The notes below the pieces were generated by a model. The model searched no databases. It was given only the letters and a program-made list of their open reading frames with translations, and was not told the origin of the DNA. This document shows, one piece after another, positions 19,792 through 27,246 of a DNA stretch of 27,246 nt. Both the position numbers and the translations under genes were made by a program. The stretch is taken from positions 79,948 through 107,193 of the forward strand of contig NW_003546594.1 of NCBI RefSeq assembly GCF_000090795.2, written 5' to 3'. Source of the stretch: Amphimedon queenslandica (lineage: Eukaryota > Porifera > Demospongiae > Haplosclerida > Niphatidae). Position 1 is the first letter of the stretch. Every line of letters starts with the position of its first letter.

Positions 19792-20561
19792 AAATTTAAG
19801 GATTTCTTTAACATAGTCATTCTCCAGAGAGGTGTTCTAGGCAAAGTAGAGGAATATTAAATGCGTGGAGCGCCGCAATATCACATCCTCCTATGGATTG
19901 AAAATGCTCCTGTTGTCGGTATTGATCGTCCAGAAGAAGTCTGTTCTTTCATACAAGATAGGATTACCTGTCATATACCAGATAGTAATACGTCGCCTGA
20001 TTTAAATTTTTTGGTAACAAAATACCAAATGCACAAGTGTACTGCAAGTGAAATATTAAAGTTGGCTAGACCTATGTATCTAGATGCCAATTTGATTTTC
20101 CTAGACCAGTACGAGATAGTAGTTGCATCAATGTTGTTGAAAATAGCTTGAAATCATGCAATAAAATATATTATCTCAAACGAAATGAAAAAAAAGTTCG
20201 AGTCAACAACTACAATCCTTTACTGTTGAAATTGTGGTGTGCAAATATGGACTTGCAATACATAGCAGAGAGGAGTCTTTCCTTAACAGAGTATGTAACT
20301 GGATATGTCACTAAAGCAGAAAAGAGTCATGCACAGGACTTATGGGATGAAGTCAGCAGCTGTGGCAACATATACAGCAGGCTTTGGAAAATCGGACAAA
20401 AATTACTTCGAGCTAAAGAAGTAGGACTATATGAAGCTAGCGACCTTCTTGGTGAAAGTTTATACATGAAATCAGTAACTGTACTGTACGTTAATGTGTA
20501 CTTTCCTCATAAGAGGAGCAGAAAAATCAGAAACTATTCATATTTAACTAAAATGGATTGA
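19792..20561 (+). pseudogene. Copy 2: HUH Rep core, first His lost
   Basis: After the stop the frame resumes and meets a TAA at 19858 made by an 18-base deletion relative to copy 1. RGAPQYHILLWIENAPV follows: the HUH motif is Q-Y-H (19876-19884) instead of H-Y-H, so metal binding is lost. Near 20035 the frame changes. In the new frame copy 2 has TGA where copy 1 has CGA, and TAG where copy 1 has AAG, then CQFDFPRPVRDS. LSLTEYVTGYVTKAEKS carries both catalytic tyrosines (codons at 20292 and 20304). The TGA at 20559-20561 again interrupts a frame that continues unchanged. Confidence 0.85.
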
Positions 20562-21959
20562 TCTTCGAAAGACATCTTTAATCCTAGCATAATTGAAGAC
20601 TTTTATCCAACAAGACCGAATAACATGGAAGATGTATCTCTTTATGAATTTGTTGCCAATTACAAATTTGATAAAATAGGAGAAAATGGAGAAAGAGAAT
20701 ACAAGCTTCGATCAAAGCCAGTCCTTCCAAACCATAGGAAATTTAATCCTATGCAAGAAGCGGAAAGAGACGATTTTTATTACTCGCTAATATTTTTATT
20801 TGTGCCTTTTAGAGACGAGAGCACACTTGTAATGGAAGGAGAAACAATGGAAGAAGCTTTTAGGCGTCACAGAGAAGCATCTGTACGTGGCATTGAAAAT
20901 CATTTCAACAAACTACAGAAATTATTAGAAGCTGAACGTAATTGGAAGAAAATAGTCAATGCAAGAAATAAAGCCGGTTTCACTGAAGAAGAACTTCCTG
21001 ATAACAAGGAAGATGATGAGCCTCAATTACTAGGTGAAATAATGGAAGCAGTAGCTGATATTGCTGACATGCACATAAATGTACCTAATTTAACATTAGA
21101 GCAAAGAGAGGCAATGCTTAATGTAGATCAAAAAAGAATTTTTGATAAAATTAAGAGTCATCCTTTAAGTCAAAAAGAACGTGAAGACTTATTAGAGAAT
21201 GAGTCTTCAAGACTACTTAGATTAGATAATATCAAACCGCTAAGGATGTTTATTAGTGGTGTAGGTGGAACTGGTAAATCGTTTTTCATGGAGGCAATAA
21301 AATGCCTAGTGGATGACATATGGCATCCAAAAAGTAGTGAAATTATGTGTGCTATAGTAGCACCAACAGGTATAGCCGCATTTAATGTAGGTGGACGAAC
21401 AATACATAGGTTATTTCAGCTACCGATAGAGCATGAGGGAAAGACAGCTGGATATTGGGCTTTGAGTATAGAAGCTCAGAAAAGAATAAAAATGACACTT
21501 AAAAATTTAAAAATTATAATAGTAGACGAGGTATCTATGGTATCCAATCTAAATCTAGCATACTTACACATGCACTTAGAAGATATATTTGGAACTGATG
21601 AATGGTTTGGATCCAAAAATATTTTATTTGTAGGTGACCTCTTACAATTGCCACCAGTTAATGGTAGGCCAGTATTTAATAAAATTAGCAACAAACTAGT
21701 AAAAACTAGACTTGGAGCAGCAAATGCAGTTAACATATGGAAGGAAACAGTAGAATATGATGAACTAACAATCAATGAGCGACAGAAAGGAGACGAAACT
21801 TTCTTTAAAATGCTTGATTCTGTTAGGCATGGCTGTCTGACTGATGATACTATTGATACGCTTAAGAGTCGTGTATTTAATGTTTCGATACAAGAAAAAT
21901 ATAAGGAATTGGAAAGTGAAGGAACAAATCCTCCAATTTGCCTATTGCCTATTTTCTAA
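20562..21959 (+). pseudogene. Copy 2: PIF1-type helicase, N-terminal half
   Basis: The open stretch begins with FYPTRPNNMEDVSLYEF and continues to Walker A GVGGTGKS (21258-21281), motif Ia APTGIAAFNVGGRTIHRLF, an intact Walker B IVDEVSMVS (GAC GAG at 21525-21530) and motif III FVGDLLQLPPVNGRPVF. It then reads LTINERQKGDETFFKML and RHGCLTDDTIDTL, typical of PIF1/RecD-like Helitron helicases. It ends at TAA 21957-21959 because TGCCTAT is tandemly duplicated at 21939-21952, shifting the frame by seven bases; copy 1 has a single copy. The ATPase half is intact by motif. Confidence 0.9.
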
Positions 21960-22560
21960 GGTAGATGCCTGCCAAGAAATCAAAGAATTAATGTTAGAAA
22001 GTCTAGAAACTGAGAAAATAGAATTAGCATGTGTTGATGTTGTTGATGAAAGTGGCAGCACAGCAAAATTTGACTAAAAAACAAGAAAAAAATTAGATAA
22101 ACTAAAAGATCAACCAAGCAAAACAGCTGGTTTAGAAACTGTATTGTCTTTAGCAGTAGGCTGTAGAGTAATGCTAAGACGTAATATTGATGTGACTGAA
22201 GGATTAGTTAATGGTGCCATTGGTACAGTAATGGGTATTTATGCTACACATATATCAATCAAATTTGATCATATTGATGTACCTAGTGACAGAAAGGGTT
22301 ACATCTAGATTTATGCTATCTATAAATTTGTATATACATAGGAAACAGTTTCCCCTCATACTTTCTTATGCTATTACTATACATAAATGTCAGGGCCTCT
22401 CACTAGATGCAGCCATTATTGATTTATCGACTGATGTTTTAGGGGATGGTATGGCATATGTTGCATTGTCTTGTGTACGTACATGAAATGGATTACATTT
22501 ATTATCATTTGATCCTCACTCAGTTAAAGTTAGTAATCCGTGCATTAATGAAATTAACAG
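21953..22560 (+). pseudogene. Copy 2: PIF1-type helicase, C-terminal half
   Basis: After the frame change the sequence reads FSKVDACQEIKELMLESLE, crosses TAA 22075-22077, and continues with LSLAVGCRVMLRRNIDVTEG and [12 protein letters not shown] two-base loss (GACATAGAA in copy 1, GACAGAA here) near 22290 shifts the frame to [29 protein letters not shown] and [14 protein letters not shown]. The [11 protein letters not shown] motif is intact here but deleted in copy 1. The final motif has SCVR for SRVR (CGT to TGT), losing an arginine expected to be functionally important. TGA at 22484-22486 follows, and homology continues as NGLHLLSFDP. Confidence 0.87.
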
Positions 22561-23149
22561 ACTGAGAACTAATTTTCGGAATGACGCCTCAAATCAAGAA
22601 AAGGAAAGGAAAGAAGAGAAAGATTCAAGTGACTGGTATAATAGATAATGATGAACCTTGTAGTAAGAATGCCAAGGTGTCTGTAAGTCATGTACAAAGT
22701 ACTAGTAACAGTACTGTTAGTAGCAATAAACGTAAGAGTACTGATTTACAAAAGTCTAATCGCCCCAAAAAGAGTAAAATATGCGACAATAATGCTTTAA
22801 ATAAGCTAAAAAAGAAAAGTTGATGCAGAAAGTAGTACTGACAATACTGCTTTGGTATTGCCTCGCTCAAAAAAGATGATAAATTAATTGTTTCAATTCA
22901 TTTGAAATACCTAAAAACCAAATTTAATGTCAAAGATGATGATAGTTGTAGTAGTCTCATTGTATCTATAAAACTCTCAAACATTAAATGTAAACCAAAA
23001 GATGATAAAACCAAGTGTGTTGTAAAAAATGACCATTGTAGTAGTAGTCTGATTGTATCTATAAAACTGTCAAGCATTAAATTAAAGACAAGTAATCAAA
23101 AAAAGATGATGTCATCTTTACTTATGAAGAGCCTCCCAACCCAGATATT
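22561..23149 (+). pseudogene. Copy 2: basic linker with three LIVSI repeats
   Basis: It begins with a strongly basic stretch, KKRKGKKRKIQVTG, a probable nuclear localisation signal, then serine-rich sequence with KRKSTDLQKSNRPKKSK. After a stop at 22821 and a small frame change come three related segments: KLIVSIHLKYLK (near 22880), SSLIVSIKLSNIKCK (near 22951) and SSLIVSIKLSSIKLK (near 23047), the last two preceded by acidic/serine residues. The corresponding DNA blocks are direct repeats. Hydrophobic I/V/L cores beside acids and serines resemble SUMO-interacting motifs; that reading is inference. It joins helicase to OTU domain. Confidence 0.7.
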
Positions 23150-23726
23150 GTGAGAAGGAGACAATGGGATTATGTTTATTACCCTGGTAATGAAGAATAT
23201 CAAAGAAGGTGGTGTGAGTTTTTAAATCTCAAATTTGTCACAGCTGCTAGAATCTTACTTGGTAGTCCAACAACACCATTGTCATGTGAAAGAGTTGCTA
23301 ATAGTACTCTTGATGTCCCTGGTGATGGGAACTGTTTATTTTATGCCCTTTCATATCTCATTACTGGGTCAATTTCTCAGCAAAACGAATTACGTAAAGC
23401 AATTGTTAGTAATATGCCAAACTTTGAAGAAGAATTGTTTAATAGTACATTAAGTGCAACCAGATATTCAAGCATATATGATTACATAAATAAGTCCAAA
23501 ATGTATAGAAATTGTGTGTGGGCCACTGACACAGATTATTACATTATCTGCAATATTAGGTACAACCATATATTCATATTCACTAACTCCTACTTTTGTT
23601 GGCTGGGCTAGATATGGAACCCAAACTTTATATGGCATTCCTTGTGATACTAATACACCTGCTTTGTATTTGAAGCATGTTGGTACTAATCATTTCCAAG
23701 CAGTTAAGTCTATTAATATTTCTTAA
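23150..23726 (+). pseudogene. Copy 2: OTU-type cysteine protease domain
   Basis: RRRQWDYVYYPGNEEYQRRW leads to LLGSPTTPLSCERVANSTLD and VPGDGNCLFYALSYLITG, the OTU signature with Asp (codon at 23324) and nucleophile Cys (23333). ELRKAIVSNMPNFEEELF and YDYINKSKMYRN follow. A two-base loss near 23534 (copy 1 has ACAGAGATT, copy 2 ACAGATT) shifts the frame to TTIYSYSLTPTFVGWARYG and GTNHFQAVKSINIS, with the likely catalytic His at 23691. All catalytic residues are therefore encoded but in two frames. The role of OTU domains in Helitrons is not established. Confidence 0.88.
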
Positions 23727-24248
23727 GCATTGATTGTTGATGGAAAGTGGGTATGGTTTATGGGAGGTCCATCATTTATATTTCACTGCATGTTGTACAA
23801 TGTGAGTGTGTCTGAAAACCATTGGTGCATATCCATCCAGTATTGCTCAGTATGAAGAGATCTAACTGCATTTAGGCAGTGAGATTAATCACGGTATAAC
23901 AAATAACAGTAAATATTGTTTACTTGTTGCTATAATGGACAGGGAGAGGGTGTGAAAGAGGTTTACTGTTCATTAGAGTTTAGAATTGATTCAAATTTGT
24001 GTGACTATCATTTATATAGGACAGAGGGTTAGGAAGGGAGGAAGCTGTCATTATCAAATCTGGATCTTGTTTGTGGCTTGTACTACATGTTTGTTACAAA
24101 TAACTAATGCTTATGGATCTTGGCTCTGCTGACAAAATTTGAAGTTATGACATGAAAAATTTTTGAGTAACATTAAAAGTTGTTACTTTACATTTAGTAT
24201 TATTCAAGCAGTAATTCTGTACATATAATAATGATCATCATGCATGTT

Positions 24249-24435
24249 AATGCTGCCATCAATGCTGTGCGCATTACATGTATGTAAATGCTTGCCAGCT
24301 GATGTTGCGCATAATGCTGCCATCAATGCTGTGCGCATTATTAAGTTAATGCTTGCCGGCTGATGTTGTGCATTTGAATGATGCTGCCATCAAAGCTGTG
24401 CGCATAATAAATGCTTGCCAGCTGATGTTGCGCAT
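24249..24435. repeat. Three-unit tandem repeat, about 62 bases, copy 2
   Basis: Units are at 24249-24312, 24313-24373 and 24374-24435. Each has ATGCTGCCATCAA, GCTGTGCGCAT, ATGCTTGCC(A/G)GCTGATGTTG and a final CGCAT or TGCAT. Copy 1 has two units, so one unit was gained or lost after duplication. Confidence 0.88.
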
Positions 24436-24955
24436 CTTTTATTGATGATTGTTGTAACATGTGCATGTTCTCATTAACAAAAAATTATTGTTTACGCATT
24501 GGAAATACTTTATGCACACAATGATATTTTATATTAAGCAGGTCATGAAAGTATCTTAACTGAGGATAGCATTAGTAAGCAATATTATGTCTAAAATGCA
24601 TGCATGCACATACATGTATGATCCAATCAGAAATATTGTAGATGCTACCATTATCATTATTAGTTAGTACTTGTATGTCACATTCATAATTTATACAGGT
24701 ATACTTAGGACTATAATGTGGTGTTAAAGAGTGAGGTCAGACTTAGAATGAGACTGAACAGCTGAAGGGGACGTTCCTCTATGTGAGCACCTGTATTTTG
24801 TTAGTGGTTTGTAATGTATGTTTGTGAGAAACATAAGGTATGTTATGCATATACATGTATTTGTTTAGTATAGTGTACATGTAGTGGATAATTGATGCAT
24901 TTATTGTGTTTGATGATTATCATGCATGAATTTCATCCTTTTATAGTTTGTTGTA

Positions 24956-25208
24956 AGTACATATGTGACCATAATTGACAAAAGGTACCTTATGGTGGAT
25001 TTTAAAATTGCTATTTATGATGAAATATATCGATTTGTGAGTGCTCTGTTAGTCAACAATTGTGTCTATAAGCTACATAGTAACTTTTTGCATCGTCTGG
25101 ATTAATTATGATAAATGGAGCTCAGGAAGTTGGATTTTTTAGGCTATGAAGACCAATTTTCCTATCCGCCTTAAGGTACCTTTTGTCAATTATGGTCACA
25201 TATGTACT
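24956..25208. mobile_element. Non-autonomous DNA element with perfect 37-base inverted ends
   Basis: The left arm 24956-24992 begins AGTACATATGTGACCATAAT and the right arm 25172-25208 is its exact reverse complement. The interior of about 180 bases has no coding capacity. Copy 1 lacks it. The outermost AGTAC/GTACT can be read as a TA target duplication around CATATGTG ends, as in Tc1/mariner-like MITEs, but the palindromic edge makes the exact boundary ambiguous. Perfect arms imply a young insertion compared with the decayed surroundings. Confidence 0.85.
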
Positions 25209-26118
25209 ATAATGGAGTTACAAGGAATACAAAAGTTCCATGCGATTGGTAATAGAGTTTGTTCACCATTACTGTTTGTACTATTGTTATTATTTGTCAG
25301 TGTGTTTACATTGCTTGCAGTTGATGTGTTTATGTTACTATGCTTTACAGGTAGTGACAGCTGGAAAGGATTTGATGATTCAGCAATATTTTCATTGCTT
25401 GATATTGGAATGTGCAATATAATTAAAGGCAGTTCTGGATTTCGATTGTTGTAACTAAATTTATTTCATTATTAAATGCAACTTAATGTTTTATTGTAGG
25501 TCCTTGATGAGTAGTTGTATCACACTGCAGGAGGTGCCTGCATAGGTTTTACATTACTGTAGTCTAAGGAATGGAATATGTAGTGCAATTAAATATTGTG
25601 AGATTCCAAAGTGTCCTATGTATTTTGTCATAGGGTATGATTCAAGGTTACATGTACATGTATATTTGTTTGATGGGTATGTCATATAAGCATGGCCACA
25701 GTAGGTACTATCACTATAAGTTGTTGTTTGCCAGTACATCTTTCGTTGATGATTGTTAGTTTATTGTAATAATATTATGTGCATGCATGTTCTCATTAAC
25801 AAACAACAATTGTTTGCACATTGGAAAGCATTCATGTGTTATTTTTGAAGATTATGAATGATGGCACTGTGCATGCTTATGTACGTAATCAGTATGTCCA
25901 TAATGATTATTAGGTAAGATTTAATTTTTTTAAATCATGCATTACAATAGTGTGAATTTTTTTCTAGAAATATTGAAAGAAACTAAAGGGAATAAGCATT
26001 TATGTCTTGTCAAACACTTGGCATTACTAATGTATTTTCTTCCTGGCTTAGCGCTGATGTATTTTTAATTCACAGTTTGATTATTTTTTAACATCTATTA
26101 TTATAATGAAGTAAATAG

Positions 26119-26726
26119 TTAATAAAAGTTATAGTTTTTTGTTGCGGCCCCTCTGTGCCTCGGCCTGCGGCCCCTGCCCCTGCCAGCTCTCCTTGGTAGA
26201 TTGGCATACTATTACGGAATATAAAGACAATATTAAGTACATCATAGTAAAGACTTACAATCTGTCTAATCACAGCCCTCAGCTGGGCTATTATCTGCTG
26301 CCTTTGCTGTTGAAGCAAAGGCAGTCCTGGGGCAGGAGGGGCTCCTCCATGAGGGAGCACCGGTGCACTTCCAGGAGGGAGCACCGGTGCTCCTCCAGTA
26401 GGGAGCACCGGTGCACCTCCAGGAGGGAGCACCGGTGCTCCTCCAGGAGGGAGCACCGGTGCTCCTCCAGGAGGGAGCACCGGTGCACCTCCAGGAGGGA
26501 GCACCGGTGCACCTCTAGGACGGAGCACCGGTGCTCCTCCAGGAGAGAGCACCGGTGCACCTTCAGGAGGGAGCACCGGTGCCACTCTAGGAGCGAGCAC
26601 CGGCGGGCCTCCAGCTCTTCGGATTGGGATGGGGAGTGCTGGAGGTGGTGGTGGTGGTGGAGGCCTTCCATCTCCAGCTACTGGCGGTGGCGGATGAACT
26701 ATGTGCTCATCACCAGCATCATCCAT
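26119..26726 (-). CDS. Proline-rich protein with Arg/Gly-rich C-terminus, two exons, copy 2
   Basis: ATG at 26726 (MDDAGDEH) is preferred over the ATG six codons upstream because it aligns with the copy 1 start. Exon 1 is 26726-26259 (156 codons), intron 26258-26209 (50 bases, gtaagt...aatag), exon 2 26208-26119 ending TAA, for 185 residues. The order is GRPPPPPPPPALPIPIRR, an 11-unit octapeptide repeat of PPGGAPVL type, the helix LLQQQRQQIIAQLRAVIRQI, then tail YANLPRRAGRGRGRRP and TKNYNFY. Intron position and phase, the QQQRQxI..QLRxV..QI helix and the TKNYxFY end are shared with copy 1, although DNA here is more diverged than in the Helitron. Many changes in the helix are silent, which suggests constraint. 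Function unknown. Confidence 0.65.
26355..26618. repeat. 24-base minisatellite, 11 units, palindromic core
   Basis: Units begin at 26355 and recur every 24 bases exactly to 26595. Each contains GAGCACCGGTGC; several are the perfect 14-base palindrome GAGCACCGGTGCTC. It lies inside exon 1 of the proline-rich gene and encodes one octapeptide per unit on the minus strand. Copy 1 has no such array, so it expanded after duplication. Because 24 is a multiple of three, unit changes never shift the frame. Confidence 0.95.
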
Positions 26727-27246
26727 TATAAAGTATGCTACCAAATAAGAAGAAAATATATTGATAGCTAATTTAATTTGTAACTGAACTGACTTCAGTG
26801 CTTCTTTAAAAAAAGAAGGTTGTAGACTTGTAGTAGTTAACTTGAGAGCAAAACAGCAACTGAAATTGAATCAGAATGTAAACTTAAATAGTTTCAGAAC
26901 AGAAAATTGATCTTAGTATTAATGGTCAATGATGAATAATTATTAGCTAGGCTATGAATATAATTAATGATTCAAATATTAAAAAAATTAATAAAAAGTA
27001 ATTGTATGAAAAATGTTTTTAAAATGCGATAGGTCTTCTTATAGTTTTTATTTCAAAATTCTTTTCTTCCAGCAATGAACTGATAACTAAGGCAAAAATT
27101 GTAATTATTAATAAAAAGGATTATTAATTAATAAAATTTAATAAAAAGTATGGATACAAGTAAATAAAAAAATTTCTATTAAATAGGAAAAAGTAGGGTT
27201 GTCAAAAATAAAAGAAACAAGGGGGTTGAGTTCAACCATAATAATA
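26727..27246. other. AT-rich right flank of copy 2
   Basis: It matches 14826 to about 15354. The small plus-strand exon of copy 1 is represented only by a degraded remnant ending in ESECKLK-type codons and TAG near 26890. AAAGTAGGGTTG at 27190-27201 is the left arm of the inverted repeat seen in copy 1; its partner would lie beyond the window. No other gene is visible. Confidence 0.6.

Larger units (their letters stand above)
17083..23726 (+). pseudogene. Helitron/Helentron Rep-helicase-OTU polyprotein, copy 2 (long, lightly broken)
   Basis: One frame is followed from the gap through an N-terminal region, a DUF6570-like Cys-rich region, Helitron_like_N/HUH Rep, a two-tyrosine motif, PIF1 helicase, basic linker and OTU protease to TAA at 23724-23726. 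That is roughly 2200 residues, plus whatever is lost in the gap. Rep-helicase fusions replicate by rolling circle; an added OTU domain is a feature of Helitron2/Helentron-type elements. Breaks: in-frame stops at 18316, 19789, 19858, 20559 and 22075; a frame change near 20035; a 7-base duplication at 21939-21952; 2-base losses near 22290 and 23534; further shifts in the linker. HUH reads QYH, and the helicase SRVR reads SCVR. It is a recent but inactive copy. Confidence 0.92.
23727..26118. other. Repeat-rich non-coding region between polyprotein and proline-rich gene, copy 2
   Basis: It is colinear with 11710-14262. The first few hundred bases match copy 1 closely (GGACAGGGAGAGGGTGTGAA at about 23937 versus 11934). 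Exon-like pieces recur: ACAG before CTGGAAAGGATTTGATG (25357), TGTAG before GTCCTTGATGAGTAG (25500), TCATAG before GGTATGATTCAAGG (25634) and ATGGCCACAG (25693), where the donor has become gtaggta. No long coding frame is supported. Confidence 0.5.
18910..27246 (+). repeat. Duplicated unit, copy 2 (portion matching copy 1)
   Basis: This is the part of the second unit that aligns with copy 1; it continues past the window end. Relative to copy 1 it has a third 62-base repeat, a 253-base inverted-repeat element, a shortened second 0.9-kb module and the 24-base minisatellite. Copy 2 extends further 5' (17083-18909) than copy 1, so the truncation is on the copy 1 side. Confidence 0.9.

Noticed and set aside
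25146..25454. 102-residue plus-strand frame and a 73-residue minus-strand frame
   Set aside because: They begin inside the inverted-repeat element and run into the spacer; copy 1 has no matching frame.
26355..26618. Regular 24-base repeats as a CRISPR array
   Set aside because: Units are contiguous with no variable spacers, they lie inside a coding exon, and the genome is eukaryotic.
26139..26771. A 210-residue plus-strand frame with REHRC repeats and a minus-strand frame with HRCSLLE repeats
   Set aside because: Both are frame shadows of the 24-base minisatellite, whose unit length is a multiple of three and lacks stops. I keep only the splice-supported minus-strand gene.

Overview
This is AT-rich eukaryotic, almost certainly metazoan, DNA. 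It has spliced genes with very short introns (39-139 bases, one of 493), decayed DNA transposons of animal type, and long Helitron-class reading frames. The Helitron architecture (DUF6570-like zinc-rich region, HUH Rep, PIF1-type helicase, OTU cysteine protease) together with the tiny introns would fit a demosponge such as Amphimedon. That assignment is inference from general knowledge, not something the sequence proves. A 400-base run of N (16682-17081) shows it is a draft scaffold.

Left part (1-7065). After about 860 bases with no recognisable gene comes a dead pogo/Tigger-type transposon (about 861-2852; transposase remains 1165-2703). Next are a frameshifted C-terminal fragment of a reverse-transcriptase-associated protein on the minus strand (3490-3913) and a minus-strand gene of at least eight exons (4517-7042), whose function I do not recognise. 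That gene carries a 301-base hAT-type MITE (4731-5031) in one intron, with a perfect 8-base target duplication. Its visible 5' end stops about 25 bases from the truncated edge of the first Helitron copy.

Main part (7066-27246). One unit is present twice in the same orientation, about 11.85 kb apart: copy 1 at 7066 to about 15354, 5'-truncated, and copy 2 at about 18910 to beyond the window end. Each unit holds a Helitron/Helentron polyprotein region; about 2.4 kb of repeat-rich non-coding DNA with short exon-like segments; a minus-strand two-exon proline-rich gene with an Arg/Gly-rich C-terminus; and an AT-rich flank. In copy 2 the polyprotein can be followed from the assembly gap (17082) to 23726, broken by a handful of stops and small indels. 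In copy 1 it begins mid-protein and is more damaged. The two copies have lost different catalytic pieces: copy 2 lost the first HUH histidine and a helicase arginine, copy 1 lost the Walker B glutamate and the OTU nucleophile. Neither can be autonomous.

Between the units (15426-16681) lie hairpins, YY1-like and NRF1-like motifs and a consensus splice donor at 16502, which together look like a promoter with a first non-coding exon upstream of copy 2. The least explained material is the pair of proline-rich genes with conserved splicing and termini, a possible divergent 34-residue spliced ORF beside copy 1's gene, a 24-base minisatellite with a palindromic core unique to copy 2, and a young-looking 253-base element with perfect 37-base inverted ends (24956-25208).
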